NCBI GenBank assembly: GCA_022447275.1
Contig: JAKVBK010000008.1
Coordinates: forward strand, 1 to 64,000
Origin: Oceanicola sp.
GTDB taxonomy: Bacteria; Pseudomonadota; Alphaproteobacteria; Rhodobacterales; Rhodobacteraceae
Direction: 5' to 3'
DNA: 64,000 bases
Both the position numbers and the translations under genes were made by a program. A model generated the notes under the pieces. The model saw nothing but the letters and a program-made list of their open reading frames with translations, was not told the DNA's origin and searched no databases. Below, in pieces: positions 36,136 to 46,406 of the stretch (position 1 is its first letter; each line of letters opens with the position of its first letter).

Positions 36136-37113
36136 CTAGAGCGCGCGCAGGCGTGCATCCATGTGGCGTGCCGCTCCGCGCAGGGCAGCGTAGTCATCAT
36201 CAATGGCTACGACATTGAAATTACCCACCAATCCCGAAAACCGGCCCTTGTCGCGCATGGCTTCCGTAAAGCCGAGCGCGGGCAGATCCTCGGCCATGGC
36301 GCGGACAACGCCGCCAACGAGGTAGATGCCGCCAAAGGGCAGGTGCACCAAGGCAAGGTTCCCGGTCACCGTGCCCAGAATGCGGGCGAACACGGCCTTT
36401 GCCTGCGCTGCAAGCCCCTGTGGCTCTGCCTTTGCAGCATCCATGATTTCGGCTGCATGCAGAATATGGGGCGTGCCTGCCTCGGTGCTGACCCAGTGAT
36501 ACACCCGCTCCAGCCCCCGGCCGGAAAGCACGTCTTCAATCGCGGGAAAGCCATGTGCTGTCTCAACAAAGCGGCACAGGCGCAAATCTTCTTCCGTCCG
36601 GATCGGCATATTCGCATGTCCGGACTCGGATGCGGGCACCATGCGGCCGTTGGGGCCATCATAGACCACGGCGGCGTTAAAGCCCGTACCCACATTCACC
36701 ACAAGGCGGGTGGCATGTTCCGGGCCGTCCTTGCCTTTGGTCACCGGGATCAGCGCGGTCGCCGGCAGGTCGGCTACGCCATGCCCCTGGGCCTGCAGGT
36801 CGTTGATCAGGGCAGCGTGCTGTGCGCCGGTCCATTGGGCGAGAAGCGGTTCTTCGAGGGTCCAGTCCAGATTGGTCAGAGTGCCTTTGCCGTCATGGAT
36901 GGGGCCAGCGATATCCACGCACACGCCCTCGGGGTCACGCCAGTCCACCTGGGTGCGATACGTGCTCAGCACTGCGTCGAGCCCCTCGAAATCCGCGTTG
37001 CGGTAGCGCTTGATCGAAGCATCATCAAGCTGGCCGTTATGGGCCTGAGCCACACGGGTGTTGGTGCCCCCGATATCTACGATAAGGGTCAGGCGTTCGG
37101 TCGTCGTCATCAT
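36136..37113 (-). CDS. glk: glucokinase
   Basis: A 325-residue bacterial glucokinase that phosphorylates glucose with ATP. Motifs: the ATP-binding VDIGGTNTRVA at the start, VCVDIAGPIHDGKGTLTNLDW, the catalytic Asp region ALINDLQAQG and LVVNVGTGFNAAVV. The start is one of two consecutive ATG codons. It begins 1 base after the beta-glucosidase stop, so it is coupled to it. It would capture glucose released by the glucosidases of this region for the Entner-Doudoroff route. Confidence 0.93.
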   Translation of the reverse strand: MMTTTERLTLIVDIGGTNTRVAQAHNGQLDDASIKRYRNADFEGLDAVLSTYRTQVDWRDPEGVCVDIAGPIHDGKGTLTNLDWTLEEPLLAQWTGAQHAALINDLQAQGHGVADLPATALIPVTKGKDGPEHATRLVVNVGTGFNAAVVYDGPNGRMVPASESGHANMPIRTEEDLRLCRFVETAHGFPAIEDVLSGRGLERVYHWVSTEAGTPHILHAAEIMDAAKAEPQGLAAQAKAVFARILGTVTGNLALVHLPFGGIYLVGGVVRAMAEDLPALGFTEAMRDKGRFSGLVGNFNVVAIDDDYAALRGAARHMDARLRAL

Positions 37114-37114
37114 A

Positions 37115-38449
37115 TCAATCCTTGGCGAGGGCCGTGCGGAAAGCGTGCCATGACGCTTTCGGGGTGCGTGTCAGGCTTTCGAAATCCACATGAACCAGTC
37201 CGAAGCGATCCTTGTAGCCTTCGGCCCATTCGTAATTGTCGAGCAGTGACCAGACGAAATAGCCTTTCACGGGCACGCCCTTGGCAATCGCTGCGCGGAC
37301 CTGGGCGATATGCGCTTCCAGATAGGCAATCCGCGCGCTGTCAACACAGTGCCCATCTTGCAAGACATCTGCGCCCGCCATCCCATTCTCGGTGATGTAG
37401 ATCGGCAGGTCGGGTGCCGTGTCATGGACCCGTTGCAAGAAATGGCCCAGCCCGTCCGGATAGATTTCCCAGCCCATCACGGTTTTGTCGAGCGGGCCTT
37501 CTACGGCCGTGCTGTTTGGCCAACCGCCGGGCGCGAAGGCAATGTTCTTGCGGGTGTAATAGTTGATCCCGATCCAATCCAGCGGGGCAGAGATCGCGGC
37601 CATGTCTGCCTGCCAGTCTTTTGGCATGTGCGGGCCGAGGCCCTCCAGAACGGCATCAGGATAGGTGCCCTTGATCAGACCCTCGAGGAAAAACCGATTG
37701 TAGATTGCATCATAGGTATGAGTGGCCTGCGCGGTCTGCTCTGAGGGATCTGCGGGATTGGCGTATTCGAAGTTGCACACCGCGCCGAGGTTGGACATGC
37801 CAAGCGAGCGCATCGCGTCCAGCGCACTGCCATGGGCCAGCAAGACGTGATGCATCGCGCGTGCGGTGGCGCGAATGTCGCGCAGGCCCGGGGCATGGGC
37901 CCCTTCAAAATGGCTCAGCCAGCCGACGCACCAGGGCTCATTGATGGGCGCGGCAGACCACACCCGATCGCCAATGCGGGACATGATGGTGTGCGTGAAG
38001 TCACCAAACCATTTGGCCACATCGCGGTTGCGCCATCCGCCCAAGTCATTGAGCGCACTTGGCATTTCCCAGTGATAGAGCGTGGCTGCGGGTTTGAGGC
38101 CGCGTTCCAGCAGGCCGTCCACCAAACGGTCATAATAATCGAGACCCTCCGCATTCGGCGTGCCGCGTCCCTCTGGCATGACACGGGCCCAAGATGTGGA
38201 GAAGCGATATGTGTCAAAGCCGCCGTCCGCGACAAGATCCAGATCCTCTGGCCAGCGGTGGTAATGATCGCACGCGGTTTGGCCATGCTCATTGCGCACG
38301 ACATTGCCGGGTGTTTCGGCGAAGTCATCCCAGATCGTGCGGCCTGCGCCGCCAAATTTGTGCCCCTCAATCTGATAGGAGGAGGTGGCCGTGCCCCATA
38401 AGAAATCGGATGGGAAATCCGATCGATGGAAGGAAAACGTCTTTGTCAT
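37115..38449 (-). CDS. GH1 beta-glucosidase
   Basis: A 444-residue cytoplasmic glycoside hydrolase of family 1 that removes glucose from beta-glucosides. The N-terminal signature FLWGTATSSYQIEG, the acid/base glutamate in APINEPWCVG and the nucleophile in YITENGMAG are present, with GYFVWSLLDNYEWAEGY near the end. No signal peptide. It lies 17 bases after the LacI-type gene and directly before glk, so aglR-bgl-glk form one operon. Confidence 0.94.
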   Translation of the reverse strand: MTKTFSFHRSDFPSDFLWGTATSSYQIEGHKFGGAGRTIWDDFAETPGNVVRNEHGQTACDHYHRWPEDLDLVADGGFDTYRFSTSWARVMPEGRGTPNAEGLDYYDRLVDGLLERGLKPAATLYHWEMPSALNDLGGWRNRDVAKWFGDFTHTIMSRIGDRVWSAAPINEPWCVGWLSHFEGAHAPGLRDIRATARAMHHVLLAHGSALDAMRSLGMSNLGAVCNFEYANPADPSEQTAQATHTYDAIYNRFFLEGLIKGTYPDAVLEGLGPHMPKDWQADMAAISAPLDWIGINYYTRKNIAFAPGGWPNSTAVEGPLDKTVMGWEIYPDGLGHFLQRVHDTAPDLPIYITENGMAGADVLQDGHCVDSARIAYLEAHIAQVRAAIAKGVPVKGYFVWSLLDNYEWAEGYKDRFGLVHVDFESLTRTPKASWHAFRTALAKD

Positions 38450-38466
38450 GGTGTGCTTGTACCGAT

Positions 38467-39510
38467 CTAGGGGGCATGATGGGGGCCGGGGCAGAGACTG
38501 GGACCGTCCAGTTGCTCTGCTTCCAGCATGTGGGTGCGGGGGGCGCTGCCGGGATGGGCGATGATGTCCATCAGGAGCTCGGCAGCCAAACGGCCGGCCG
38601 CGCGCACCGAGGAGCGCGTTGCGGCAAAGACCGGCGCGCCGGGGCGGCCGTTCGAAAGGTAGGACAGATCATCGTCATGGGTGATCAATGCGATGTGTTC
38701 GCCGAGGCGCAGGCCCAGCTCATCAGCAGCGCGGCGCACCCCGAAAGCAGTTGTCAGCGCGCTGGTGAGGAAGGCCGTGGGCGGGGCCGCGCTTTCCAGC
38801 AGGGATCGGGCGGTTTCATAGCCGTAAGCCTCTGTCATCTCTGCATTAAAAAGTAGGCTGTCGTCTTGCGTAAGGCCTGCTGCACTCAGTGCATCGAGGT
38901 GGCCAGCGCGGCGCCTGCGGGCGAAATCCATGCGTTCGTCACCGTTGAGCAGGGCGATCCTGTGATGGCCTAGCGCGATGAGCCGTTCGGTTGCGGCCTC
39001 GAAGGCGCGGCGGTTGTTGGTATCCACCCACGGGTAATCTTCCTGCGCCCTCTGGCATTGCCCGTGCACGACAAAGGGCAGACCAAGGCGCAACAACTGA
39101 TCGATGCGCGGCTCGTCGACACGGGGGGCATGGACGATCACACCATCCACGGCGCGGCGTTTGGCCAGCGCGTCATAGGTGGCTTCTTCTTCGGTATTGG
39201 CCACCATGCGCAGGATCATGTCATAGCCCGCAGAGGCGTAGACATCGCCAGCGCCCGACAGAAAGTCAGCAAAAACCGGGTTCACAATCTCCGTCCGCAC
39301 CGAGGTGGGAAGCACATGCCCAATCGCCAGCGCCCGCCCGGTAGCCAGTCCTTTTGCACGGGGGTCGGGGCGGTAATCGGCGTCGCGCGCAGCCCGCATG
39401 ACGCGCAGCCGTGTCTGCTCACTGACCTCCGGATAGCCGTTCAAAGCCCGGCTGACTGTGGTCGGGCTGAGGCCGAGTGATTCGGACAGTTGTTTGAGGT
39501 TCATGGTCAT
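38467..39510 (-). CDS. aglR: LacI-family regulator of glucoside genes (AglR-like)
   Basis: A 347-residue LacI/GalR regulator: helix-turn-helix and hinge at residues 1-60 (LKQLSESLGLSPTTVSRALN) and a periplasmic-binding-like sugar domain. It is divergent from aglEFGAK and first in the operon with bgl and glk, the same position AglR has in Rhizobium. It probably represses both units until a glucoside or derived sugar binds. Start at 39510 or two codons later. Confidence 0.88.
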   Translation of the reverse strand: MTMNLKQLSESLGLSPTTVSRALNGYPEVSEQTRLRVMRAARDADYRPDPRAKGLATGRALAIGHVLPTSVRTEIVNPVFADFLSGAGDVYASAGYDMILRMVANTEEEATYDALAKRRAVDGVIVHAPRVDEPRIDQLLRLGLPFVVHGQCQRAQEDYPWVDTNNRRAFEAATERLIALGHHRIALLNGDERMDFARRRRAGHLDALSAAGLTQDDSLLFNAEMTEAYGYETARSLLESAAPPTAFLTSALTTAFGVRRAADELGLRLGEHIALITHDDDLSYLSNGRPGAPVFAATRSSVRAAGRLAAELLMDIIAHPGSAPRTHMLEAEQLDGPSLCPGPHHAP

Positions 39511-39547
39511 GGGCGGGTGTCCGGGCGACGCTGTTCGGCATCCTAAA

Positions 39548-39561
39548 TGTTAGCGCAATCA
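39548..39561. promoter_or_regulatory. LacI-type operator candidate between aglR and aglE
   Basis: TGTTAGCGCAATCA, an imperfect 14-base palindrome (5 of 7 pairs) with a central CG, the usual form of LacI-family sites. It lies 38 bases from the aglR start in the divergent promoter region. Confidence 0.45.
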
Positions 39562-39787
39562 CTCGCAAAGCCTTGCCAAATATGCAAGAGATGCTTTTCA
39601 CGGGGTGTGGCGGTTTTTGGGGGTTAACATTTCACCACAATTCGTCAATGTACAGGCAGTTGCATGCCATATAACCCATCATGCGCTCGTAATCCAAAGC
39701 GGTTTGAAAGAATTGTTGAGGCTTGCGTGGGGAAAAACCAAATCTGAAACAAACGCGTCGAATCACGGCGCGACTGGGAGGATCGAA

Positions 39788-41146
39788 ATGACCAACCTTC
39801 TGAAGGCGAGCGTTGCAACGCTCGCGCTTGTTGCCGGGGCTGCACAGGCCGGTGGACATCTGCCATTTGTGCCGGGCGAGGGCGATTTCAGCTGGGACAG
39901 CTATGACGCGTGGGCTGAATCCGCGCCGGATCTGTCAGGCCAGACTGTCACGATCTCGGGCCCTTGGCTGCAGCCCGAAGATGACGTGTTCCGCTCTGCG
40001 GTTGCCTATTTTGCCGAAGCCACTGGCGCTGAGGTGATCTACACCGGTTCCGACAGCTTCGAGCAGCAGATCGTGATCGACGCAGAGGCCGGCTCTGCTC
40101 CCAATATCGCAGTTTTCCCCCAGCCCGGTCTGGCGGCGGACATGGCGGCCCGTGGTCTGCTGTCGCCGCTGCCAGCCGGCATGGGTGACTGGGTTGCAGA
40201 GAACTATGGCGCGGGTGAAAGCTGGGTTGCCTTGGGCACCTATGCCGATGAAGCCGGTGCGGATCAGCTTTACGGCTTTTTCTACAACGTGAACGTCAAG
40301 TCGCTGGTCTGGTACAACCCAGAGAACTTCGAAGATGCAGGCTATGAAGTGCCTGAAACCATGGAAGACCTCCGTGCCCTGACCGAGCAGATTGTCGCCG
40401 ATGGCGAGACCCCGTGGTGCATCGGTCTGGGATCAGGCGCTGCAACTGGCTGGCCTGCAACCGACTGGGTTGAGGACCTGATGCTGCGCACGCAATCCCC
40501 CGATGTCTATGACCAGTGGGTCAGCAACGAGATCCCGTTCAACGATGAGCGCGTCGTCGCTGCAATCGATGAGTTCGGCTGGTTTGCCCGTGACGATGCG
40601 AAAGTGTCGGGCGGCGCGGGCGCGGTTGCCACCACCGATTTCCGCGACAGCCCCGATGGCATGTTCACGTCGCCCCCGCAGTGCTACATGCACCGCCAGG
40701 CGTCGTTCATCCCGGCCTTCATGCCCGAAGATGTTGAGATCGGCGTCGATGCGGACTTCTTCTACTTCCCCGGCTACGAGTCCAAGGATCTGGGCAACCC
40801 GGTTCTGGGCGGCGGAACGCTGATGGCGATCACAGACGCCTCTGACGCGACCAACGAGCTGATGAAGTACATGCAGCTGCCGATCGCACATGAGATCATG
40901 ATGGCCCAGACTGGCTTCCTCACCCCGCACAAGGGCGTCAACGGGGCGACCTACCTCAACGACTCTCTGCGCAAGCAGGGTGAGATCCTGGTCAACGCGA
41001 CCACCTTCCGCTTTGACGGCTCTGACCTGATGCCGGGCGGTGTGGGCGCCGGCACCTTCTGGACGGGCATGGTGGATTACACCGGTGGCAAAGCTGCTGC
41101 CGATGTGGCCGCTGACATCCAGGCCTCCTGGGACGCGCTGAAGTAA
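39788..41146 (+). CDS. aglE: alpha-glucoside ABC transporter substrate-binding protein
   Basis: A 452-residue periplasmic solute-binding protein of the family-1 sugar type. A signal peptide ends after GAAQA (about residue 21). Mature segments such as VTISGPWLQPEDDVFRSAV and ADQLYGFFYNVNVKSLVWY match AglE. GGGAGG precedes the ATG at 39788; the longer frame to 39605 is not supported. It is the first gene of aglEFGAK and probably the most abundant product, in line with the hairpin after it. Confidence 0.92.
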   Translation: MTNLLKASVATLALVAGAAQAGGHLPFVPGEGDFSWDSYDAWAESAPDLSGQTVTISGPWLQPEDDVFRSAVAYFAEATGAEVIYTGSDSFEQQIVIDAEAGSAPNIAVFPQPGLAADMAARGLLSPLPAGMGDWVAENYGAGESWVALGTYADEAGADQLYGFFYNVNVKSLVWYNPENFEDAGYEVPETMEDLRALTEQIVADGETPWCIGLGSGAATGWPATDWVEDLMLRTQSPDVYDQWVSNEIPFNDERVVAAIDEFGWFARDDAKVSGGAGAVATTDFRDSPDGMFTSPPQCYMHRQASFIPAFMPEDVEIGVDADFFYFPGYESKDLGNPVLGGGTLMAITDASDATNELMKYMQLPIAHEIMMAQTGFLTPHKGVNGATYLNDSLRKQGEILVNATTFRFDGSDLMPGGVGAGTFWTGMVDYTGGKAAADVAADIQASWDALK

Positions 41147-41169
41147 GCGCATCGCTTTTCCAAGACACA

Positions 41170-41198
41170 CATGCGGGCGGCTTTGCGCGGCCCGCATG
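41170..41198 (+). other. hairpin between aglE and aglF
   Basis: Nine-base perfect arms (CATGCGGGC and its complement) with an 11-base loop, in the 119-base gap. It has no T run and most likely stabilises the aglE message or reduces read-through. Confidence 0.6.
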
Positions 41199-41265
41199 AC
41201 CGCTACCAACACCTTGCAGCACATCGCGACAATCGGGCCTGAGTGGCCCAGGGGGAGAGGGCACT

Positions 41266-42273
41266 ATGCATCCGGCTTTACAAGGCCTGCTGACCATCAT
41301 CGTCGGCGTTGGGGGCTGTGTGGGATACTTCTACTTTTCCAACCTCGTTCTCGATAAGGTGCTGTTTCCCGCGCGTGGCCCCAATGCCGGGCGCAACATC
41401 AACCGCGCGAATATGATCCGCCCGTGGCTGTTCCTGTTCCCCGCCGTGTTCGTGCTGGGCCTCTACCTGGCCTATCCCGTGGTGGAGACCCTGCGCCTGT
41501 CACTGACCGAGCGCGTGGGGGGCGATGAATATGTCTTTGTGGGTCTGGACAATTACAACCAGATGCTCTCCGAACCCAAGTTCTGGGAGGCATTGCGCAA
41601 CAATATGCTCTGGCTGATCGTGGTGCCGGCCGCGTCAACAGCCGCTGGCCTGCTGGTCGCGCAGCTGACCGATCGGATCGCCTGGGGCACCGCCGCCAAA
41701 TCCTTGATCTTCATGCCCATGGCGATTTCCTTGGTGGGGGCAGGGGTGATCTGGAAGCTGGTCTATGAGGCCCGGCCCATTGATCAGGAACAGATCGGCG
41801 TGCTCAATGCGCTTTACATCTATTTCGGCGGCACAGATCCCCAACAATGGCTGACCATTCCGTTCTGGAACAACTTTTTCCTGATGGCCATTATGATCTG
41901 GGTACAGACTGGTTTTGCCATGGTAATCCTGTCGGCCGCGCTGCGCGGCATCCCCGAGGAAACGATCGAGGCCGCGATCATCGACGGGGCCGGGCCCTTC
42001 CAGATCTTTTTCAAGATCAAGATGCCGCAGATTATACCCACCATCGTGGTGGTCTGGACGACGATCACGCTCACCGTTCTCAAGGTCTTTGACATCGTTT
42101 TCGCGATGACCAACGGCCAGTGGGAGACGCAGGTCATGGCCAACTACATGTATGACAAGCTTTTCCGCGCCAATGACTGGGGTGTGGGCTCGGCTGCGGC
42201 GATTGCCATCATGTTGCTGGTGACGCCGATCCTTGTCTGGAACGTCTACAACGCACGCAAAGAAATGCGCTGA
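41266..42273 (+). CDS. aglF: alpha-glucoside ABC transporter permease AglF
   Basis: A 335-residue inner-membrane permease. An extra N-terminal helix (about 5-27) precedes the usual six; the second begins near WLFLFPAVFVLGLYLAYP. The EAA loop is EETIEAAIIDGAGPFQIFFK (about residues 230-250). It pairs with AglG to form the channel. The 14-base gap to aglG indicates coupled expression. Confidence 0.92.
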   Translation: MHPALQGLLTIIVGVGGCVGYFYFSNLVLDKVLFPARGPNAGRNINRANMIRPWLFLFPAVFVLGLYLAYPVVETLRLSLTERVGGDEYVFVGLDNYNQMLSEPKFWEALRNNMLWLIVVPAASTAAGLLVAQLTDRIAWGTAAKSLIFMPMAISLVGAGVIWKLVYEARPIDQEQIGVLNALYIYFGGTDPQQWLTIPFWNNFFLMAIMIWVQTGFAMVILSAALRGIPEETIEAAIIDGAGPFQIFFKIKMPQIIPTIVVVWTTITLTVLKVFDIVFAMTNGQWETQVMANYMYDKLFRANDWGVGSAAAIAIMLLVTPILVWNVYNARKEMR

Positions 42274-42287
42274 GGGAGGACAGTCAG

Positions 42288-43442
42288 ATGGACAATATTG
42301 CAGGCAGCAAATCTTCCCTCACATGGGCCGTGCATATCTCGGTGGCGCTTCTGGTGCTGCTGTGGATTTTCCCCACGGTTGGGCTGCTCGTCTCTTCCTT
42401 CCGCACGGCCGATCAAATCTCGGCGTCCGGGTGGTGGAATTCGATGTTTCCCGCCGAGCAAAACCTTGTCATCCGCGCCAAGGCCCCGGAGGCCCAGCTG
42501 CGCGAGGGCGATCTTTGGGTGATCGAGGGCAACCTGTTCGAACAGGAAGGCATCGAGGACGCCTCAATTTCCAGTTGGGGCACATCCTCAAAGGATATCT
42601 CGGCCTATGCCGCGGGCGAGGAGGGCAGCTTCCGCTCGGGCGAGAGCGTTACCCTTGATGCCTTGGGCAACTATCGGATCACTTCGCCCGAAGAGATGTC
42701 AGGCAAGCGCGGCAAGCGTTTGTTCATGACAGCGCAAACCCCGCCGGATTTCACCACGGAAAACTACGGCACGGTTCTGTTCTCTGGCTCCGGCCAGGAC
42801 AATATGGCCAGCGCATTTTTCAACACGTTCACGGTCACGATCCCGGCCACCATCATCCCTGTTCTGGTGGCAGCCTTTGCTGCCTACGCACTGGCGTGGA
42901 TGGATTTTCCGGGCCGCGCGCTGCTGATCGCAGCGGTGGTTGCCCTGTTGGTTGTGCCCCTGCAGCTGGCCCTGATCCCACTGTTGAAGCTGCATTTGGA
43001 TATCGGCATCGGCAAAGGATATCTGGGTGTCTGGCTGGCCCATACGGGCTTTGGGATGCCCTTGGCGATCTACTTGCTGCGCAACTACATGGTGGGATTG
43101 CCACGCGATATCATCGAAAACGCGCGCGTGGATGGCGCGACAGAATTCCAGATCTTCACCAAGATCATTCTGCCCCTGTCTTTTCCGGCGCTGGCCAGTT
43201 TTGCAATCTTCCAGTTCTTGTGGACCTGGAATGACCTGCTGGTTGCCAAGGTGTTCCTGATCGACAGCACGGGCCAGACAACGGTCATGACCAACCAGAT
43301 CGTCGAGCTGCTGGGCACCCGCGGCGGCAACTGGGAAATTCTGGCCACCGCCGGCTTCATCTCGATGGCAGTTCCGCTGATCGTCTTCTTCTCAATGCAA
43401 AGATACCTGGTGCGCGGCTTGCTGGCCGGCTCCGTTAAATAG
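42288..43442 (+). CDS. aglG: alpha-glucoside ABC transporter permease AglG
   Basis: A 384-residue permease. After the first helix (about 12-35) comes a long periplasmic segment of about 120 residues before the next helix, typical of AglG rather than MalG. The EAA loop RDIIENARVDGATEFQIFTK is near residue 275. A TauR- or LacI-type element is not seen here; transcription should come from the aglE promoter. Confidence 0.92.
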   Translation: MDNIAGSKSSLTWAVHISVALLVLLWIFPTVGLLVSSFRTADQISASGWWNSMFPAEQNLVIRAKAPEAQLREGDLWVIEGNLFEQEGIEDASISSWGTSSKDISAYAAGEEGSFRSGESVTLDALGNYRITSPEEMSGKRGKRLFMTAQTPPDFTTENYGTVLFSGSGQDNMASAFFNTFTVTIPATIIPVLVAAFAAYALAWMDFPGRALLIAAVVALLVVPLQLALIPLLKLHLDIGIGKGYLGVWLAHTGFGMPLAIYLLRNYMVGLPRDIIENARVDGATEFQIFTKIILPLSFPALASFAIFQFLWTWNDLLVAKVFLIDSTGQTTVMTNQIVELLGTRGGNWEILATAGFISMAVPLIVFFSMQRYLVRGLLAGSVK

Positions 43443-43454
43443 GACGTCAATCAT

Positions 43455-45122
43455 ATGACAACGCTTGCTGAAACCACGTCGACCGCCGACGTGATCTCTC
43501 CCTCGGTTGACCGCGACTGGTGGCGCGGTGCGGTGATCTATCAGATCTATCCGCGCAGCTACCAAGACAGCAATGGCGACGGCATTGGGGATCTTGCCGG
43601 CATTATCGAGCGCTTGCCTCATATTGCTTCGCTGGGTGTCGACGCGATCTGGATTTCGCCCTTCTTCACATCGCCGATGTTGGATTTCGGCTACGATGTG
43701 TCCGACTACAAGGGTGTCGATCCGATGTTCGGCACCATGCAGGATTATGACACGCTGATCGAAACAGCGCACGGGCTGGGCATCAAGGTGATCATCGATC
43801 TGGTGCTCTCGCACACCTCTACCTTGCACCCATGGTTTGCCGAGAGCCGCCAGTCCAAGGATAATGACAAGGCGGATTGGTATGTCTGGGCAGATGCAAA
43901 GCCCGATGGCACGCCGCCCAACAATTGGCTGTCGATCTTCGGGGGATCGGCCTGGGAATGGGAAGGGGAGCGGATGCAGTACTATCTGCACAATTTCCTG
44001 ATCGAGCAGCCTGACCTGAATTTCCACAATATGGACGTGCAAGATGCGCTTCTGGATGTGGCCCGGTTCTGGCTCGAAAAGGGCACGGATGGGTTCCGCC
44101 TCGATACGGTGAATTTCTACGTCCATGATGCACAGCTGCGCGACAACCCCGCGCTGACCCCGGACGAGCGGGACACCACCATCGCGCCCGCGGTCAATCC
44201 CTACACGTGGCAGAACCATCTCTATTCCAAGACCCGGCCGGAAAACCTGCAATTCCTCGAAAAACTGCGGGCGGTGATGGATGAGTTCCCGGCGATTACT
44301 TCCGTGGGCGAGGTTGGCGAAGACCAGCGCGGCCTCGAGGTACAGGCTGAATACACGCAGGGTGAGCACCGCCTTCACATGTGCTACGGGTTCGATTTCC
44401 TCTCGGCGCCATTCCCAACGGGCACGCGTGTAGCGCAGGTTTTGCAACGTTTTGAAGATGTTGCGGGGGATAGTTGGGCCTGCTGGGCCTATTCCAACCA
44501 TGACGTGGAGCGTCACCGCTCGCGCTGGGGGCTCAGCGAGGATGGCTACAAGGCCTACACAGCTCTGCTCATGGCAATGAAGGGCACCGTGTGCCTCTAT
44601 CAGGGCGAAGAACTGGGTCTGGCCGAGGCGGATGTGGCGTTTGAGGATCTGCAGGATCCTTACGGCAAACGGTTCTGGCCCAAATTCAAGGGCCGTGATG
44701 GATGCCGCACGCCCATGCCTTGGCAGACAGATAACAGCCTTGGGGGCTTTACCGAGGGCAAACCGTGGCTGCCCATGCCCGCGGCCCATCTGGGCGCATC
44801 CGTGGCTGCCCAGGACACCGACACTGACAGCCTGCTGGCATTCTATCGCCGGATCATCGCGTTTCGCACGGCGCACCCGGTATTGCGCAAGGGCGATATC
44901 GAAATCTTGAGCTCTGATGATACGCACCTGCTGATCAAGCGCAGCTTGTCTGGCCAGGAGATGCTGTGCGCGTTCAACCTGTCCCAGGAGGCCCGCACGC
45001 TTGAGCTGCCTGAAGGCGCCTGGACATTGGAGATGGCATCCGGCTTTGAGGCCACATCAGATGAAAACAAGGTGACTTTGCCCGCATGGCAGGTTGCTTT
45101 CATGACCCGTGCGGTCGGATAA
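43455..45122 (+). CDS. aglA: GH13 alpha-glucosidase
   Basis: A 555-residue cytoplasmic enzyme that hydrolyses imported alpha-glucosides such as sucrose, maltose or trehalose. GH13 regions: DFGYDVSDY, the nucleophile Asp in GTDGFRLDTVNFY, the acid Glu in SVGEVGEDQRG and the transition-state Asp in AYSNHDVERHR. The opening WWRGAVIYQIYPRSYQDSNG is standard. It lies 12 bases after aglG and 21 bases before aglK. Confidence 0.94.
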   Translation: MTTLAETTSTADVISPSVDRDWWRGAVIYQIYPRSYQDSNGDGIGDLAGIIERLPHIASLGVDAIWISPFFTSPMLDFGYDVSDYKGVDPMFGTMQDYDTLIETAHGLGIKVIIDLVLSHTSTLHPWFAESRQSKDNDKADWYVWADAKPDGTPPNNWLSIFGGSAWEWEGERMQYYLHNFLIEQPDLNFHNMDVQDALLDVARFWLEKGTDGFRLDTVNFYVHDAQLRDNPALTPDERDTTIAPAVNPYTWQNHLYSKTRPENLQFLEKLRAVMDEFPAITSVGEVGEDQRGLEVQAEYTQGEHRLHMCYGFDFLSAPFPTGTRVAQVLQRFEDVAGDSWACWAYSNHDVERHRSRWGLSEDGYKAYTALLMAMKGTVCLYQGEELGLAEADVAFEDLQDPYGKRFWPKFKGRDGCRTPMPWQTDNSLGGFTEGKPWLPMPAAHLGASVAAQDTDTDSLLAFYRRIIAFRTAHPVLRKGDIEILSSDDTHLLIKRSLSGQEMLCAFNLSQEARTLELPEGAWTLEMASGFEATSDENKVTLPAWQVAFMTRAVG

Positions 45123-45143
45123 GTTCAGCGAGGGGGCTGAAAA

Positions 45144-46238
45144 ATGGCGGACTTGCGACTGACTGGCTTGGCCAAGACATACGGGGATGTAGATGTCCTG
45201 TCGGACATCAACCTCGAGATTGAACAGGGCGAACTGATCGTCTTTGTGGGGCCGTCAGGCTGCGGCAAATCCACCTTGCTGCGCATGATTGCCGGGCTCG
45301 AAAAGATCACAGGCGGGGACCTTGAGATCGACGGGATGCGTGTCAATGACGTGCCGCCCGCACAGCGCGGCATCGCCATGGTGTTCCAGTCCTACGCGCT
45401 TTATCCGCATATGACTGTCCGCGAAAACATGGCGTTTGCGCTGAAACTGGCGCGCAAACCGGCGGCTGAAATTGATGCGGCGATCACCCGCGCAGCCCGC
45501 ATCCTGCAACTGGAACCCTATCTGGACCGCCTGCCGAAGGCTTTGTCAGGCGGGCAGCGACAGCGGGTCGCCATTGGCCGCTCGATCGTGCGCAATCCCA
45601 AAGTTTATCTGTTTGACGAACCGCTCTCAAACCTCGATGCCGCGCTTCGGGTCGCCACGCGGATCGAGATCGCGCAGCTCAAGGAATCGATGCCGGACAG
45701 CACGATGATCTATGTCACCCATGACCAGGTGGAGGCCATGACCCTGGCCAGCCGGATCGTGGTGTTGGCGGGCGGTGGGATCAGCCAGGTAGGCACGCCG
45801 CTCGAACTCTATGAGCGCCCGCGCAACGAGTTTGTCGCCCAGTTCATCGGCTCGCCCTCCATGAACCTTCTGCCGGGTAAGATCGTCGGAACCGGGGAGA
45901 CCACGTTGATCGAGGTTGAAGGCGGTGGTGGGCGTATCGCGTCGTCCGTGCCCAGTTTAGAGAGCGATCAGGGACGCCTGGTCAATATCGGTATCCGCCC
46001 CGAGGATATGGAGATCACCGAAGACGCCGATTTTGCCGTCGCCTCCAAAGTGGACCTGCATGAAGCTCTGGGCGAGGTCACGTTGCTCTACATGGAAAAG
46101 CGCAGTGGCGAGGCAGAGAGCGTGGTCGCGAAGCTGCCCGGAATTCACGTGGACATGCGCCATACGGATCTGCGCTTCACCGCGCAGCCCAACAAGGTGC
46201 ACATTTTTGCGGACGGGGTATCGTTGCTCTACCGGTAA
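45144..46238 (+). CDS. aglK: alpha-glucoside ABC transporter ATPase
   Basis: A 364-residue MalK-type ATPase with Walker [11 protein letters not shown]-loop [10 protein letters not shown], signature LSGGQRQR, Walker [13 protein letters not shown] and a C-terminal TOBE-like regulatory domain from about residue 235. It energises AglEFG and closes the operon. The following 168 bases up to the aldolase gene show no clear terminator. Confidence 0.94.
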   Translation: MADLRLTGLAKTYGDVDVLSDINLEIEQGELIVFVGPSGCGKSTLLRMIAGLEKITGGDLEIDGMRVNDVPPAQRGIAMVFQSYALYPHMTVRENMAFALKLARKPAAEIDAAITRAARILQLEPYLDRLPKALSGGQRQRVAIGRSIVRNPKVYLFDEPLSNLDAALRVATRIEIAQLKESMPDSTMIYVTHDQVEAMTLASRIVVLAGGGISQVGTPLELYERPRNEFVAQFIGSPSMNLLPGKIVGTGETTLIEVEGGGGRIASSVPSLESDQGRLVNIGIRPEDMEITEDADFAVASKVDLHEALGEVTLLYMEKRSGEAESVVAKLPGIHVDMRHTDLRFTAQPNKVHIFADGVSLLYR

Positions 46239-46406
46239 AGGGTGCGTCGCTCACAGGCGACTATGCCTTCAAAGCGGTTCACGCTTGCTCACGTTGACGC
46301 GCGCCGCTGTGCGCTCTGCGTCACGCCTGCGCGCGCAGTGTGACAGATGCCTTGCTCCTGCCGGGTCCGAACGCCATCCTTGCGACGTCACTAGGAGATT
46401 TCGGAC

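Noticed and set aside
43392-44927. A 511-codon minus-strand open frame opposite the GH13 alpha-glucosidase
   Set aside because: The plus strand has all GH13 motifs; the antisense frame has no domain or ribosome binding site and is a shadow.
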